Below, piece by piece: positions 14,755 through 22,561 of a stretch of 23,685 nucleotides of DNA (the first letter of the stretch is position 1; each line of letters opens with the position of its first letter). A program made the position numbers and the translations under genes. Below the pieces are notes generated by a model. It worked only from the letters and a program-made list of their open reading frames with translations. It made no database searches and was not told where the DNA came from. Source of the stretch: Spirochaetaceae bacterium. GTDB lineage: Bacteria; Spirochaetota; Spirochaetia; SZUA-6; Fen-1364. The stretch covers positions 338-24,022 of the forward strand of contig PMDT01000084.1 in NCBI GenBank assembly GCA_003154555.1, written 5' to 3'.

Positions 14755-15974
14755 GGCGTGCCTCCCCGGAACAGGCGGCCCAGCTCCGCTTCCACCGCGT
14801 CCGCAAGCCGCGCCGCGTCATCCGCGCGCGCGCCGACGCCCTGCATGCGGGACGGGCTCCCGCCGCCCCTGGCATCGGCCGCGGCCAGGAGCCCGGGCAC
14901 GATCTTCCGCAAGTCGAGGCTGTCGCCGAGTGAATGCCCGATGATCCATTGGTAGGAGGAATCCAGTCGGTCGATGGCGATGACCACGCGGCCCGGGGCG
15001 TCCAGCGCCTTCTCCACGAATGCTTTGAGGTATTCTCCGCCCGCGGCATTGAACAGCCGGCGGACGCAGGGCACGGCGCCGATGCACGGGGCGGCAGACA
15101 CCGAATCGTCGGCGTCCGCGGCAGCCTGCGCGACGCGGAGACGGCGCAGCTCGCGGCTTTCTTCGCGTTCGCACGCGATCAGCTCCGTCACCCTCTGCTC
15201 GATGGACTCCTCGCCGCAGGTGAGCGCGCGGCCCAGCGCCTGGCACAGGCTGATCTTGCGCCTATAGTCGTCGAACGCGCGTGCGCCGATGAGGAGGTGG
15301 ATGCGCGTGCGCCCTCGTATCTTTTCCTGTGATATCGCCTTGATGAGGCCGACCTCCCCCGAGCGCGCGACGTGGACGCCGCCGCAGGCTGCCCAATCGA
15401 AGGATTCGACCTCCACGATGCGCAGGCGCTGCTCGTCCGGCGGCGTGCGCCGCAGCGGGAAGCGCGACGCTTCCGCCCGGTCCACCTCGTGGAGCAGGAC
15501 CCGCCGATTGTCCGTGACCACGCCGTTGGCGATCCGCTCCGCCTCCGCGAGCACCGTGGCGGGCACCTCCTCCGCGCGCAGCTCGATCGTCGTCTCCTCC
15601 TCCCCGAAATGCACGGAGACCGTCTCGAGCTTTCCCGCCTGCACCAGGGCCTGGGAGAAGATGTGCTGCCCGGTATGCTGGACCATGAAGGCGCGTCGAT
15701 GCGCGGGATCCACGGAGCCGCGCACCGCGCTTCCGACAGTCGCGGAGTCGACGCCGGTCTCCATCACGTGCACGATGCTCTCCCCGCGCCAGGCCGTTTC
15801 GACGACCCTCGCGCCGTCCAGTGTCCCGACGTCGCAGGGCTGGCCCCCGCCGCCGGGATAGAATGCAGTTCTGTCCAGCTCCACTTCCGTGCGGCCGTCG
15901 TACGTCTGTGTGCCGACCACCACGGCTTCGAAATCGAGCGTCGATGCGTCTTCGTAGTACAGCTTTTCGGTCAC
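14751..15974 (-). CDS. alaX: AlaX-type alanyl-tRNA editing protein with DHHA1 domain
   Basis: 407 aa from the GTG at 15974 (TEKLYYED... N-terminus as usual for the family). The editing site is complete: HTGQH (His100, His104) and CGGVH (Cys197, His201), the zinc ligands that hydrolyse Ser-tRNA(Ala) or Gly-tRNA(Ala). The N-terminal FYPGGGGQPCDVG motif is also present. The C-terminal ~110 residues form a DHHA1-like domain with ARGGGSPSRMQGVG, so this is the long AlaX form. A TTG at 15992 would add six residues, but it would lie upstream of the predicted transcription start. No Shine-Dalgarno is visible, consistent with a leaderless message. Confidence 0.92.
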   Translation of the reverse strand: MTEKLYYEDASTLDFEAVVVGTQTYDGRTEVELDRTAFYPGGGGQPCDVGTLDGARVVETAWRGESIVHVMETGVDSATVGSAVRGSVDPAHRRAFMVQHTGQHIFSQALVQAGKLETVSVHFGEEETTIELRAEEVPATVLAEAERIANGVVTDNRRVLLHEVDRAEASRFPLRRTPPDEQRLRIVEVESFDWAACGGVHVARSGEVGLIKAISQEKIRGRTRIHLLIGARAFDDYRRKISLCQALGRALTCGEESIEQRVTELIACEREESRELRRLRVAQAAADADDSVSAAPCIGAVPCVRRLFNAAGGEYLKAFVEKALDAPGRVVIAIDRLDSSYQWIIGHSLGDSLDLRKIVPGLLAAADARGGGSPSRMQGVGARADDAARLADAVEAELGRLFRGGTP

Positions 15975-15979
15975 ACACC

Positions 15980-16008
15980 ATGCTAGCGCCAAACCCTCTT
16001 CTTGACAA
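15980..16008 (-). promoter_or_regulatory. Promoter of the alaX-rhomboid-DUF4139 operon
   Basis: Minus strand: TTGTCA (16008-16003), 17-bp spacer, TAGCAT (15985-15980). The start of transcription would fall on or within 1-2 nt of the GTG at 15974, predicting a leaderless mRNA. The -35 overlaps that of the divergent promoter. Confidence 0.6.
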
Positions 16009-16029
16009 GGCTCCGGACGCGCGCATAGT
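16002..16029 (+). promoter_or_regulatory. Promoter of the M42 peptidase gene
   Basis: TTGACA (16002-16007), 16-bp spacer, CATAGT (16024-16029). Transcription would begin near 16036, giving a leader of about 17 nt that contains AGGAG (16038-16042). GGAG (16039-16042) can also pair with CTCC (16049-16052) just before the ATG, a short stem that might weakly mask the ribosome site. Confidence 0.6.
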
Positions 16030-16052
16030 GTGGGCGCAGGAGACTCACCTCC

Positions 16053-17189
16053 ATGGAAGCGCGCGCACTGGATTTTCTCAAAAATCTCTCCGAAAGCTTC
16101 GGTCCTTCCGGTTTCGAACGGGACCCGGTCTCACTCATGAAGGCATGGGTGCAGCCTTTTGCCGACGAGATCGGAAACGACAAGCTGGGTTCCCTGCATT
16201 TCAGCGCCGCCGGCAGCGCCGCGCACCCGGTCGTCCTTCTTCCCGGTCACGTCGACGAAGTCGGTTTCATCGTGAGCGGCGTGAATGCGCACGGCTTTCT
16301 CACCTTCAACACGCTCGGGGGGTGGTTCGACCAGATTCTGCTCGGGCAGAAGGTGCGCATCCGCACGTCCAGGGGCATCGTGATCGGCGTCATCGCGGCA
16401 AAGCCGCCGCACATCCTGCCGCCCGAAGAGCGCGCAAAGGTCGTCACGCGCGACAAGATGTTCATCGACATCGGCTGCTCCAATGAGAGGGAGGCCCGCG
16501 ACATGGGGGTGCGCATCGGCGACCCCGCGGTGCCCGACTCACCCTTCTATACCATCACGAAGAACGTCTACCGCAAGCCCGAGGGCGGAGGTGATGAAAA
16601 ACCCGCAGGATCGACAATGATCGCCTGCGGCAAGGCATTCGACGACCGGGTCGGCGCCTTCATCGCCGCCGAGGTCGTTCGCCGGCTCAAAGAAGGCCGC
16701 ATCGCGCACCCCAACACGGTGATGGGAGCGGCGACGGTCCAGGAAGAGGTGGGCCTCCGCGGCGCCCGGACCTCGGCGCACGTGGTCCAGCCTGACGTGT
16801 GCATCACGCTGGAAGTCGACATCGCGGGGGACGTGCCGGGTATCGAGGCGCACGAGGCGCCGACGAAGATGGGCTTCGGCCCCGCGGTCCTCACCTATGA
16901 CGCGTCGATGATCCCCAACCAGGGGTTGAAGGACCTGATCGTGCGGGTCGCGGAGGAGACGCGCATCCCCTGGCAGTTCTCCCAGATGAAGGGGGGCGGC
17001 ACGGATGCCGGGGCCATCCACATCGCGAACGCCGGATGCCCGAGCATCGTTCTCACCGTTCCGACCCGCCACATCCATTCCCACGTCGGCATGGTGAGCA
17101 TTTCCGACATCGACAACGCCGTCGCGCTGATCGTCGAGGTGGTCAAACGGCTCGATGCGCGGACGGTGGAATCTTTCACGGTGATCTGA
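16053..17189 (+). CDS. M42-family metalloaminopeptidase
   Basis: 378 aa. The M42 di-metal site is readable: GHVDEVG (His66, Asp68), AFDDRVG (Asp197/198), QEEVGLRG (Glu231, Glu232), LEVD (Asp256) and the terminal RHIHSHVGM (His342). These cytosolic, often tetrahedral TET-type enzymes trim peptides from the N-terminus. An extra Gly/Lys/Pro-rich loop (about 173-187) sits before the AFDD motif. AGGAG precedes the ATG by 10 nt. The gene starts the plus-strand run that continues with the 63-aa and exonuclease genes. Confidence 0.94.
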   Translation: MEARALDFLKNLSESFGPSGFERDPVSLMKAWVQPFADEIGNDKLGSLHFSAAGSAAHPVVLLPGHVDEVGFIVSGVNAHGFLTFNTLGGWFDQILLGQKVRIRTSRGIVIGVIAAKPPHILPPEERAKVVTRDKMFIDIGCSNEREARDMGVRIGDPAVPDSPFYTITKNVYRKPEGGGDEKPAGSTMIACGKAFDDRVGAFIAAEVVRRLKEGRIAHPNTVMGAATVQEEVGLRGARTSAHVVQPDVCITLEVDIAGDVPGIEAHEAPTKMGFGPAVLTYDASMIPNQGLKDLIVRVAEETRIPWQFSQMKGGGTDAGAIHIANAGCPSIVLTVPTRHIHSHVGMVSISDIDNAVALIVEVVKRLDARTVESFTVI

Positions 17190-17199
17190 GGAGGCACGC

Positions 17200-17391
17200 A
17201 TGGCGGCATTGGCATCACTGGAGGAGCTGAAACTGGTGCTCGCAGACCTCGAGCAGCTCAAGGCCGCGCAGCCCGATGCTTATGACCTTGTCGCGGCGGT
17301 TCTCCGAAAGCATCGCAAAGCAGGATACAAGAACATCTGCAAGCTGCTCCTCGGGGAGTCCACGCCGGAAAAGCTCAAGGGTGAGCAATAG
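17200..17391 (+). CDS. Small 63-aa helical protein, unknown
   Basis: A strong GAGGAGG precedes the ATG by 6 nt and the gene begins 10 nt after the M42 stop, so it is very likely real. The product is short, charged and predicted helical (LEELKLVLADLEQLKAAQPD, then a basic RKHRKAGYKNICKLLLG segment). I do not recognise it. Its last 11 nt overlap the GTG start of the exonuclease, so the two are coupled; it may be an accessory or nucleic-acid-binding peptide for that enzyme, which is inference. Confidence 0.72.
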   Translation: MAALASLEELKLVLADLEQLKAAQPDAYDLVAAVLRKHRKAGYKNICKLLLGESTPEKLKGEQ

Positions 17392-18187
17392 CCAGGTCTT
17401 CGTCGCATTCGACGTCGAGACGACAGGGCTACTCCCCGGCGTCGACCGTGTCCTGGAGCTCGCTGCCGTCAGCTTCACCCGGGATGCGGTCCTTCACGTG
17501 TACTCCCAGCTCGTGAATCCCGGCATCCCTGTTCCCGAGGAGGCAGGCCGTGTGAACGGCATCACCGACGAGATGGTGCGCGACGCGCCCTGCATCGGCT
17601 CCGTGCTTCCCGTGTTTCTTTCTTTTCTTGGCCGCGGTGTGCCCGTTGCGCACAATGCCGTCTTCGACGTCGGATTCGTGAGCGCTGACGTGGCGACCCT
17701 GGGGCTTCCGCGACCCGAAGGCCCGGTGCTGGACACGCGTGCCCTGGCGCGGACGGCGTTCCCGGGCCGGTACAGTTACGGCCTGGCGAACCTCGTGCGG
17801 GACCTCGGCATCCGCGTGGAGGGAGCGCACCGGGCCCTTGCGGACGCGCACGCGTGCCGGCTCCTTTTTCTCGAATGCCTGTGGCACGTCGGCCCGGACC
17901 TGCCGGTCGATGAGCTTGCCGCGCGCAGCCTTCCGCGTATCGACTTCACCGCGCACGCTCCCCGGATGGTGAGCACCGCGGCGCTTCTCCAGCAGGCGCT
18001 GGCGGACGACGCGCTTGTCGATATCACCTACCGCAGCGCGAGCGGGGAGCTGACGGACCGACGGATACGGCCGCTGTACTTCACCACCATCGGGGGCAGC
18101 AACGCCATCGTCGCCTACTGCTTTCTGCGCGACGACGCGCGGACATTCCATCTCATGTCGATCGAGGAGGCCCGTCGGGTTCCCTGA
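17381..18187 (+). CDS. DnaQ-type 3'-5' exonuclease fused to a WYL-like domain
   Basis: 268 aa from the GTG at 17381. The DEDDh exonuclease core occupies residues 5-165: ExoI FDVETTG (Asp11, Glu13), ExoII HNAVFDVGF (Asp96) and ExoIII HRALADAHA (His150, Asp155). After a ~40-residue linker, residues about 200-265 (ALVDITYRSASGELTDRR, IRPLYF, NAIVAYCFLRDDARTFHL, IEEA) read as a WYL-like domain, a fold known to bind nucleic-acid or nucleotide ligands in regulators. No polymerase domain is present. The start overlaps the 63-aa gene. The frame is open upstream to 17276, but that segment is the other gene read out of frame. Confidence 0.88.
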   Translation: MSNSQVFVAFDVETTGLLPGVDRVLELAAVSFTRDAVLHVYSQLVNPGIPVPEEAGRVNGITDEMVRDAPCIGSVLPVFLSFLGRGVPVAHNAVFDVGFVSADVATLGLPRPEGPVLDTRALARTAFPGRYSYGLANLVRDLGIRVEGAHRALADAHACRLLFLECLWHVGPDLPVDELAARSLPRIDFTAHAPRMVSTAALLQQALADDALVDITYRSASGELTDRRIRPLYFTTIGGSNAIVAYCFLRDDARTFHLMSIEEARRVP

Positions 18188-18291
18188 GGCGCGCAGGGGC
18201 ACGGGGCGCCTTGTCTCGCGGAACGAGCACGACCTTCAGGTATGTCTAGAGAGAGGCACGCCGTGCTACTCTCGCCCCGAGAGGGAGGCGC
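18188..18291 (+). promoter_or_regulatory. Leader region of the acyl-CoA synthetase gene
   Basis: TGCTACTCT (18264-18272) resembles an extended -10, without a good -35. CTCTCG (18269-18274) pairs with CGAGAG (18278-18283) around a 3-nt loop, abutting the ribosome site GAGGGAGG (18281-18288). AGGCGC (18187-18192) and GCGCCT (18206-18211) form another stem right after the exonuclease stop, without a U tract, so only a weak terminator candidate. Confidence 0.3.
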
Positions 18292-20589
18292 ATGCCGGAG
18301 CTGTCACAGGAAGCCACGCGGAGGATCGAATCGATTCTGGACGGCGCTGTGCGGGAGGGACGAAACGCGCTCTACGAGCACGAGGTCTACGGCGTCCTTG
18401 CCAGTCTCGGGCTCACCGTCCCGCGGTTTCTCTTCGTGCCGGACATCGCGGAGCTCGGCGACGAGGCGCTGCAACGGTTCGGTCAGACGCTCGTCGTCAA
18501 GGTCGTCTCTCCCGAAATCCCCCACAAGCAGAAGCTCGGCGGCGTGCGCAAGGTCGCGGGGGCGGATACCCTCTATGTTCAGTACGTCCTCGCGCGCATG
18601 CGGGACGAGGTGCTGTCTCATTTCCCGCCGGAGGAAAAGCCCCGGATCGTCGGCTTTCTCGTCGTCGAGTACATCCCTCACACGCAGGCGCTGGGCTACG
18701 AGGTGCTCATCGGGTTCCGCGAGGACGCCGCATTCGGACCCGTGCTCACTGTCAGCAAGGGCGGGGACGACGCGGAGTTTTTCGCGGCGAACTACGACCC
18801 GGCAAATCTCTTCCTGCCCCCGATGGACGACGCTGATGCCACGGCATTCACTCACTCGATGCACATCCGCCACAAGTTCGAGCAGATCGGCCATCCCGAG
18901 TACCTCGACCTGATTGCCCGCGCGGTGGTCGATTTCAGCACCCTCGCCCTGAGCTGGTCCCCGTTGAGCCCGGGGCGGCGCCACGTCATCAAGGCGCTGG
19001 AAGTGAATCCCTTCGCCATTTCATCCGACGGCAGGTTCGTGGCGCTCGACGGCCTCGCGGAGATCGCCCCGGCGCCCGGTGTCGAGGAATGGAATCCCCG
19101 GGTGAACACGGCCAATCTCGACGCATTCTTCCGGCCCCGGGGCGTCGCAGTGATCGGCGTCTCCGCGGACCTCGCGAAGTACAGCATGGCGCGTGAGATC
19201 GCGTCGCTCATGCACGAGCTGCGCAGCGGCGATCTCTTCCTGGTCAATCCTCACGGGGGAAACGTGCGGCTCGGTGCAACGGACTACACGCTCTTTCCGT
19301 CGGTGTCCGCCCTGCCCGCGCCGGTGGAGCTTGCCGTCTACGCCGCCCCTGCGCGCAATATCCCCGACTTCCTGCGCTCGCTCGCGGGAAGCGGCGTCCG
19401 TGCCGTGATCCTCATTCCCGGCGTTCCTTCCTCCGTGGCGTACGCGGACTTCGCACGGCAGTTGCGCCAGGCAACCCCGCCGGGGATCAGGGTGATCGGC
19501 CCGAACTGCATGGGCGTCTATCACATGGCAGCGGACGGGCAGCCGGGTGTGAACACTCTCTTCATCAACGAGAAGAGGCTGGAGGTGAGGTCGTCGTCGG
19601 CCTCCAACGCGGTCCTCCTCACCCAGAGCGGGGCTCTCTCCGTCACCGTGATCGACAAGCTCCGCTCCTGCCGCCCGCTGCGTTCCATCGTGAGCTTCGG
19701 CAACAAGTTCGACGTGAAAGTGGGCGACCTCCTGGAGCATTTCGAGGCGGACCGCGGCACGGAGGTGATCGCGGTCTATCTCGAAGGCCTCGATGCGGGT
19801 GAAGGACGCGCTTTCTTCGAAAAAGCCCGTGTTTCCACGAAGCCGATCGTCGCCTACAAGAGCGGGCGCACGGAGGCCGGCGCGCGGTCGGCGGCGTCCC
19901 ACACCGCGTCGATGACGGGCAATTACGAGGTCTTCCGCGCCGCCTGCCGCCAGGCCGGGGTGGTGCTCGCGCAGACCATCGAGGAGTTCTCCGATGCCAT
20001 TCGCGCCTTCGCCCTGCTGGCCGGTCGTCGTCCGGGGGGCAACCGGGTGGCCGGCGTGGTGAACGCGGGCTTCGAATCGACCGTGGGCGCAGACGAGCTC
20101 AAACGCCTGACCCAGGCACGGCTTTCCCCGTCCACGGTTGAGAAGCTCAACGCCATCAACCGCTTCGGGCTCGTGGACACCGCCTCCCCGTTCCTCGACA
20201 TCACGCCCATGGCGGATGACGCGATGTATGCGGAGTTCGTGGAGGCGGTGCTCGATGATGACGGTGTCGACTGCGTCTTCGTCGCGGTGGTGCCGCACGC
20301 GGTGTCGCTGAAGACCGTGCCGGAAAGCTGCCGCGACGCCGATGCGCTCGCGCCGCGTCTGGTGGAGATCGCGCATCGGCATCGGAAGCCCATGGTTGTC
20401 TCGGTCAATGCCGGGCGGCACTACGCCGACTTCGTCGCGATCATGGAAGAAGGGGGCCTGCCTGTTTTCTCCGACATCCGCGCGGCAATCACGTCGCTGG
20501 ACACGTTCGTCTCCTACTGCATCGGCAGCGCGGCACACGGCCGCAATACGGCGTGCGTGGAGCGCGGCGATTCTCAGTATGGAGACTGA
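18292..20589 (+). CDS. ADP-forming acyl-CoA synthetase (acetate-CoA ligase family), beta-alpha order
   Basis: 765 aa. The N-terminal ~260 residues are the ATP-grasp (beta) part: LYEHEVYGVLASLGL, LVVKVVSPEIPHKQKLGGV (His78) and EVNPFAI. Then comes the CoA-binding domain (RPRGVAVIGVSADLAKYSMA, about 285-400) and the ligase domains with GPNCMG, LLTQSGALS and the phospho-histidine motif SHTAS (His537). These enzymes interconvert acyl-CoA + ADP + Pi with acid + CoA + ATP via histidine phosphate. The more familiar fusion is alpha then beta; here the order is reversed. GAGGGAGG precedes the ATG. The last six residues (DSQYGD) and stop are encoded by the left end of a repeat element, so the natural C-terminus has probably been replaced. 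Confidence 0.9.
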   Translation: MPELSQEATRRIESILDGAVREGRNALYEHEVYGVLASLGLTVPRFLFVPDIAELGDEALQRFGQTLVVKVVSPEIPHKQKLGGVRKVAGADTLYVQYVLARMRDEVLSHFPPEEKPRIVGFLVVEYIPHTQALGYEVLIGFREDAAFGPVLTVSKGGDDAEFFAANYDPANLFLPPMDDADATAFTHSMHIRHKFEQIGHPEYLDLIARAVVDFSTLALSWSPLSPGRRHVIKALEVNPFAISSDGRFVALDGLAEIAPAPGVEEWNPRVNTANLDAFFRPRGVAVIGVSADLAKYSMAREIASLMHELRSGDLFLVNPHGGNVRLGATDYTLFPSVSALPAPVELAVYAAPARNIPDFLRSLAGSGVRAVILIPGVPSSVAYADFARQLRQATPPGIRVIGPNCMGVYHMAADGQPGVNTLFINEKRLEVRSSSASNAVLLTQSGALSVTVIDKLRSCRPLRSIVSFGNKFDVKVGDLLEHFEADRGTEVIAVYLEGLDAGEGRAFFEKARVSTKPIVAYKSGRTEAGARSAASHTASMTGNYEVFRAACRQAGVVLAQTIEEFSDAIRAFALLAGRRPGGNRVAGVVNAGFESTVGADELKRLTQARLSPSTVEKLNAINRFGLVDTASPFLDITPMADDAMYAEFVEAVLDDDGVDCVFVAVVPHAVSLKTVPESCRDADALAPRLVEIAHRHRKPMVVSVNAGRHYADFVAIMEEGGLPVFSDIRAAITSLDTFVSYCIGSAAHGRNTACVERGDSQYGD

Positions 20590-20685
20590 ATAATGCAGTT
20601 CTCATTTTGTCCCATGATAGACGGCCGTTTTCAAAGTGTGCATGCCTGTTCCATATCTCAGGAAGGTCCAAACTGAGAACTGCTG
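20565..20685 (+). mobile_element. 121-bp MITE-like repeat, copy 2
   Basis: Gapless match to 9196-9316 at 111 of 121 positions, same orientation. Terminal arms are TTCTCAGTATGG (20571-20582) and CCAAACTGAGAA (20668-20679), which pair at 11 of 12. The outermost five bases of the left end differ (CGGCG), and no flanking duplication is seen. It starts inside the acyl-CoA synthetase gene and ends 60 bp before the stop of the convergent oxidoreductase gene; the remaining 20686-20745 holds nothing recognisable. It could also act as a transcript-end hairpin between the two convergent genes. Confidence 0.72.
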
Positions 20686-20745
20686 GGGCCCCCTCTGCAC
20701 GCGTGCCACGCGGCGGCCGGGCCGTCAGTCGTGCGTTGCGCCTCA

Positions 20746-21846
20746 CTATTCGGTCGGGAGCGGCTGCGCTTCCGCCACAAGAGGCTCGGGCCGCGGCGCG
20801 GGGTAGCGGAGCGTCACGTAGCGCTCCGAGCTGGATGCATCGTGCACGGCGTGCATGATCTCCAGCGCGTGAAGGGCAAGGGCCCCGGAGGCGCGATGAG
20901 CCCTGCCCGTCGCCATGGCGTCTACCATCTCGGAAAGACCCAGGCCGCTCAGGTTCTCACCCTCCGGTGACACCACGGGCACGTCAATCCATTCCTCGTC
21001 CACGCTGGCCCGCATGCGCACGGGACCGCCGTACGTGTTCGGGTCCGGTACGGACAGGGACCCCTCCGTGCCGTAGATCTCGATGCGCGGAAGGTTGGCG
21101 TGCCAGACGTCGAAGGACTGGATGAAGCTCACGATCGCGCCGCAGGCGAAATCGATGGTGCCCGCGGCATGCGTGGGGACCTCCACATCGATGAGCTGGC
21201 CGGCCTTCGGACCGGTGCCGACGACGCGACGGGAGAAGGTCCGCGAGACGGAACCCGAGACCCGTTGCGCGGGACCCAGGAGCGCGATGAGCGCCGTAAA
21301 GTAAAACGGCCCCATGTCGAAGACGGGTCCGCCGCCCTGCCCGTAATAGAAGGCAGGATTCGGGTGCCAGCTCTCGGGCCCGTGGCCGGTCATGAAAGCC
21401 GTGGCGGCCACCGGAACGCCTATGGCTCCTTCATCGATCAGGCGGAGGCAGGTCTGGAGCCCGGCTCCCAGGAAGGTGTCGGGCGCCGCACCCACGCGCA
21501 GGTTTTTTTTCCGCGCAAGGGTCATGATGCGCTCCGCGTCTTTCATCGACACGCAGAGCGGCTTCTCCGTGTACACGTGTTTTCCCGCCCCCAGTGCCGC
21601 AAGACATATCTCGGCGTGCGAAAGGGGCGTGGTGAGATTCAGGATCACCTCTATGGAGTCGTCAGAGAGCATGTCCTCCACGCTGCACGATTTCAGTCCG
21701 TGGGCGGCAGCTTTTTCCGTGGCACGCGCGCCGTCGATGTCCGCGACGGCCGCCACGCGTACGTTCGTGAACCGCGTCGTGAGGTTGGAAAGGTAGATCT
21801 CGCTGATCGTGCCGCAGCCAATGACGCCGACCTGTGCCTTATCCAT
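20746..21846 (-). CDS. Gfo/Idh/MocA-family NAD(P)-dependent oxidoreductase
   Basis: 366 aa. Rossmann motif GVIGCGTISEIYL (7-19), catalytic-lysine motif TEKPL (Lys95), and the second-domain motif FDMGPFYFTAL (Asp177) are all present. The family oxidises or reduces sugars, inositols and related polyols at a hydroxyl group. Start ATG 21846 overlaps the end of the epimerase gene by 8 nt, so it is the third cistron of the ribulokinase-epimerase operon, and a sugar or sugar-acid substrate feeding L-ribulose is a fair inference. An uninterrupted A8 run in the coding strand (21510-21503) lies within codons for RKKN. Confidence 0.92.
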   Translation of the reverse strand: MDKAQVGVIGCGTISEIYLSNLTTRFTNVRVAAVADIDGARATEKAAAHGLKSCSVEDMLSDDSIEVILNLTTPLSHAEICLAALGAGKHVYTEKPLCVSMKDAERIMTLARKKNLRVGAAPDTFLGAGLQTCLRLIDEGAIGVPVAATAFMTGHGPESWHPNPAFYYGQGGGPVFDMGPFYFTALIALLGPAQRVSGSVSRTFSRRVVGTGPKAGQLIDVEVPTHAAGTIDFACGAIVSFIQSFDVWHANLPRIEIYGTEGSLSVPDPNTYGGPVRMRASVDEEWIDVPVVSPEGENLSGLGLSEMVDAMATGRAHRASGALALHALEIMHAVHDASSSERYVTLRYPAPRPEPLVAEAQPLPTE

Positions 21847-22561
21847 GCCCGCCCCCCTGGCCGTAGTACGCGTCCTTGCCGTGCTTGCGTTCGTAGTGCT
21901 TGTCCAGCAGGGTCTGCTTGACCCCGCGGATGCGGGGGTTGACCTGGACGGCGATGGCCGCCATCTCCGCGGCGTATTCCAGCATCCACGCGTGATAGAC
22001 CGCCTCGGCGGCGTCCTTGCCCCAGGTAAACGGGCCGTGGGAGGCCACCAGCACCGCGGGCATGCCGTGATAGTCGATGCCGCGGAATGCGTCGAGTATC
22101 TGGACCGCGGTTTCCTCTTCGTAGTCGAGCTTTATCTGCGCGTCGGAGATCACCGCCGTGCAGGGCACTTCACCGTGGAAGTAGTCAGCGTGCGTGGTGC
22201 CCAGGCACGGCAGGCTGCGGCGGGCCTCCGCCCACGCGGTGGCGTAGCGCGAATGGGTATGCACGATGCCGCCGATGTCGGGGAACTCCCGGTAGAGACG
22301 CACGTGCGTCTTCGTGTCCGACGACGGGTTCAGGTCTCCCTCCACCTTTTTCCCGGCGAGGTCCAGCACCACCATGTTCTGCGGTGTGAGGTCGTCATAG
22401 TCCACGCCGCTGGGCTTGATGGCGATCAGCCCCAGGGACCTGTCGATGCCCGAGACATTGCCGAATGTCGCCACGACGAGCCCGCGGTCCACGAGGCTCT
22501 TGTTCGCCGCGCAGACGCTTTCCCTCAGATGCGCAAGGATCTTCCTGTCAGCCGGTTTCAT
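21839..22561 (-). CDS. araD: L-ribulose-5-phosphate 4-epimerase
   Basis: 240 aa, close to the usual ~231. Class II aldolase-family motifs: GNVSG (35-38 area), KPSGVDY (49-55), SSDTKTH with Asp82, and the zinc ligands HTHS (His101, His103) and ASHGPF (His175), in the spacing of the E. coli enzyme. It converts L-ribulose-5-phosphate to D-xylulose-5-phosphate. The ATG at 22561 overlaps the kinase stop as ATGA. The same frame stays open far upstream, but that portion is the kinase gene read in another frame. Confidence 0.93.
   Translation of the reverse strand: MKPADRKILAHLRESVCAANKSLVDRGLVVATFGNVSGIDRSLGLIAIKPSGVDYDDLTPQNMVVLDLAGKKVEGDLNPSSDTKTHVRLYREFPDIGGIVHTHSRYATAWAEARRSLPCLGTTHADYFHGEVPCTAVISDAQIKLDYEEETAVQILDAFRGIDYHGMPAVLVASHGPFTWGKDAAEAVYHAWMLEYAAEMAAIAVQVNPRIRGVKQTLLDKHYERKHGKDAYYGQGGGHG

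Noticed and set aside
19021..20538. 505-codon minus-strand open frame antisense to the acyl-CoA synthetase gene
   Set aside because: Low-complexity Arg/His/Gly-rich translation without motifs, fully inside a conserved gene.
20553..20858. Open frame covering the second repeat copy (and a similar short frame over copy 1)
   Set aside because: Differences between the two copies show no third-codon-position bias and the frame continues into unrelated sequence, so the repeat is unlikely to be protein-coding.
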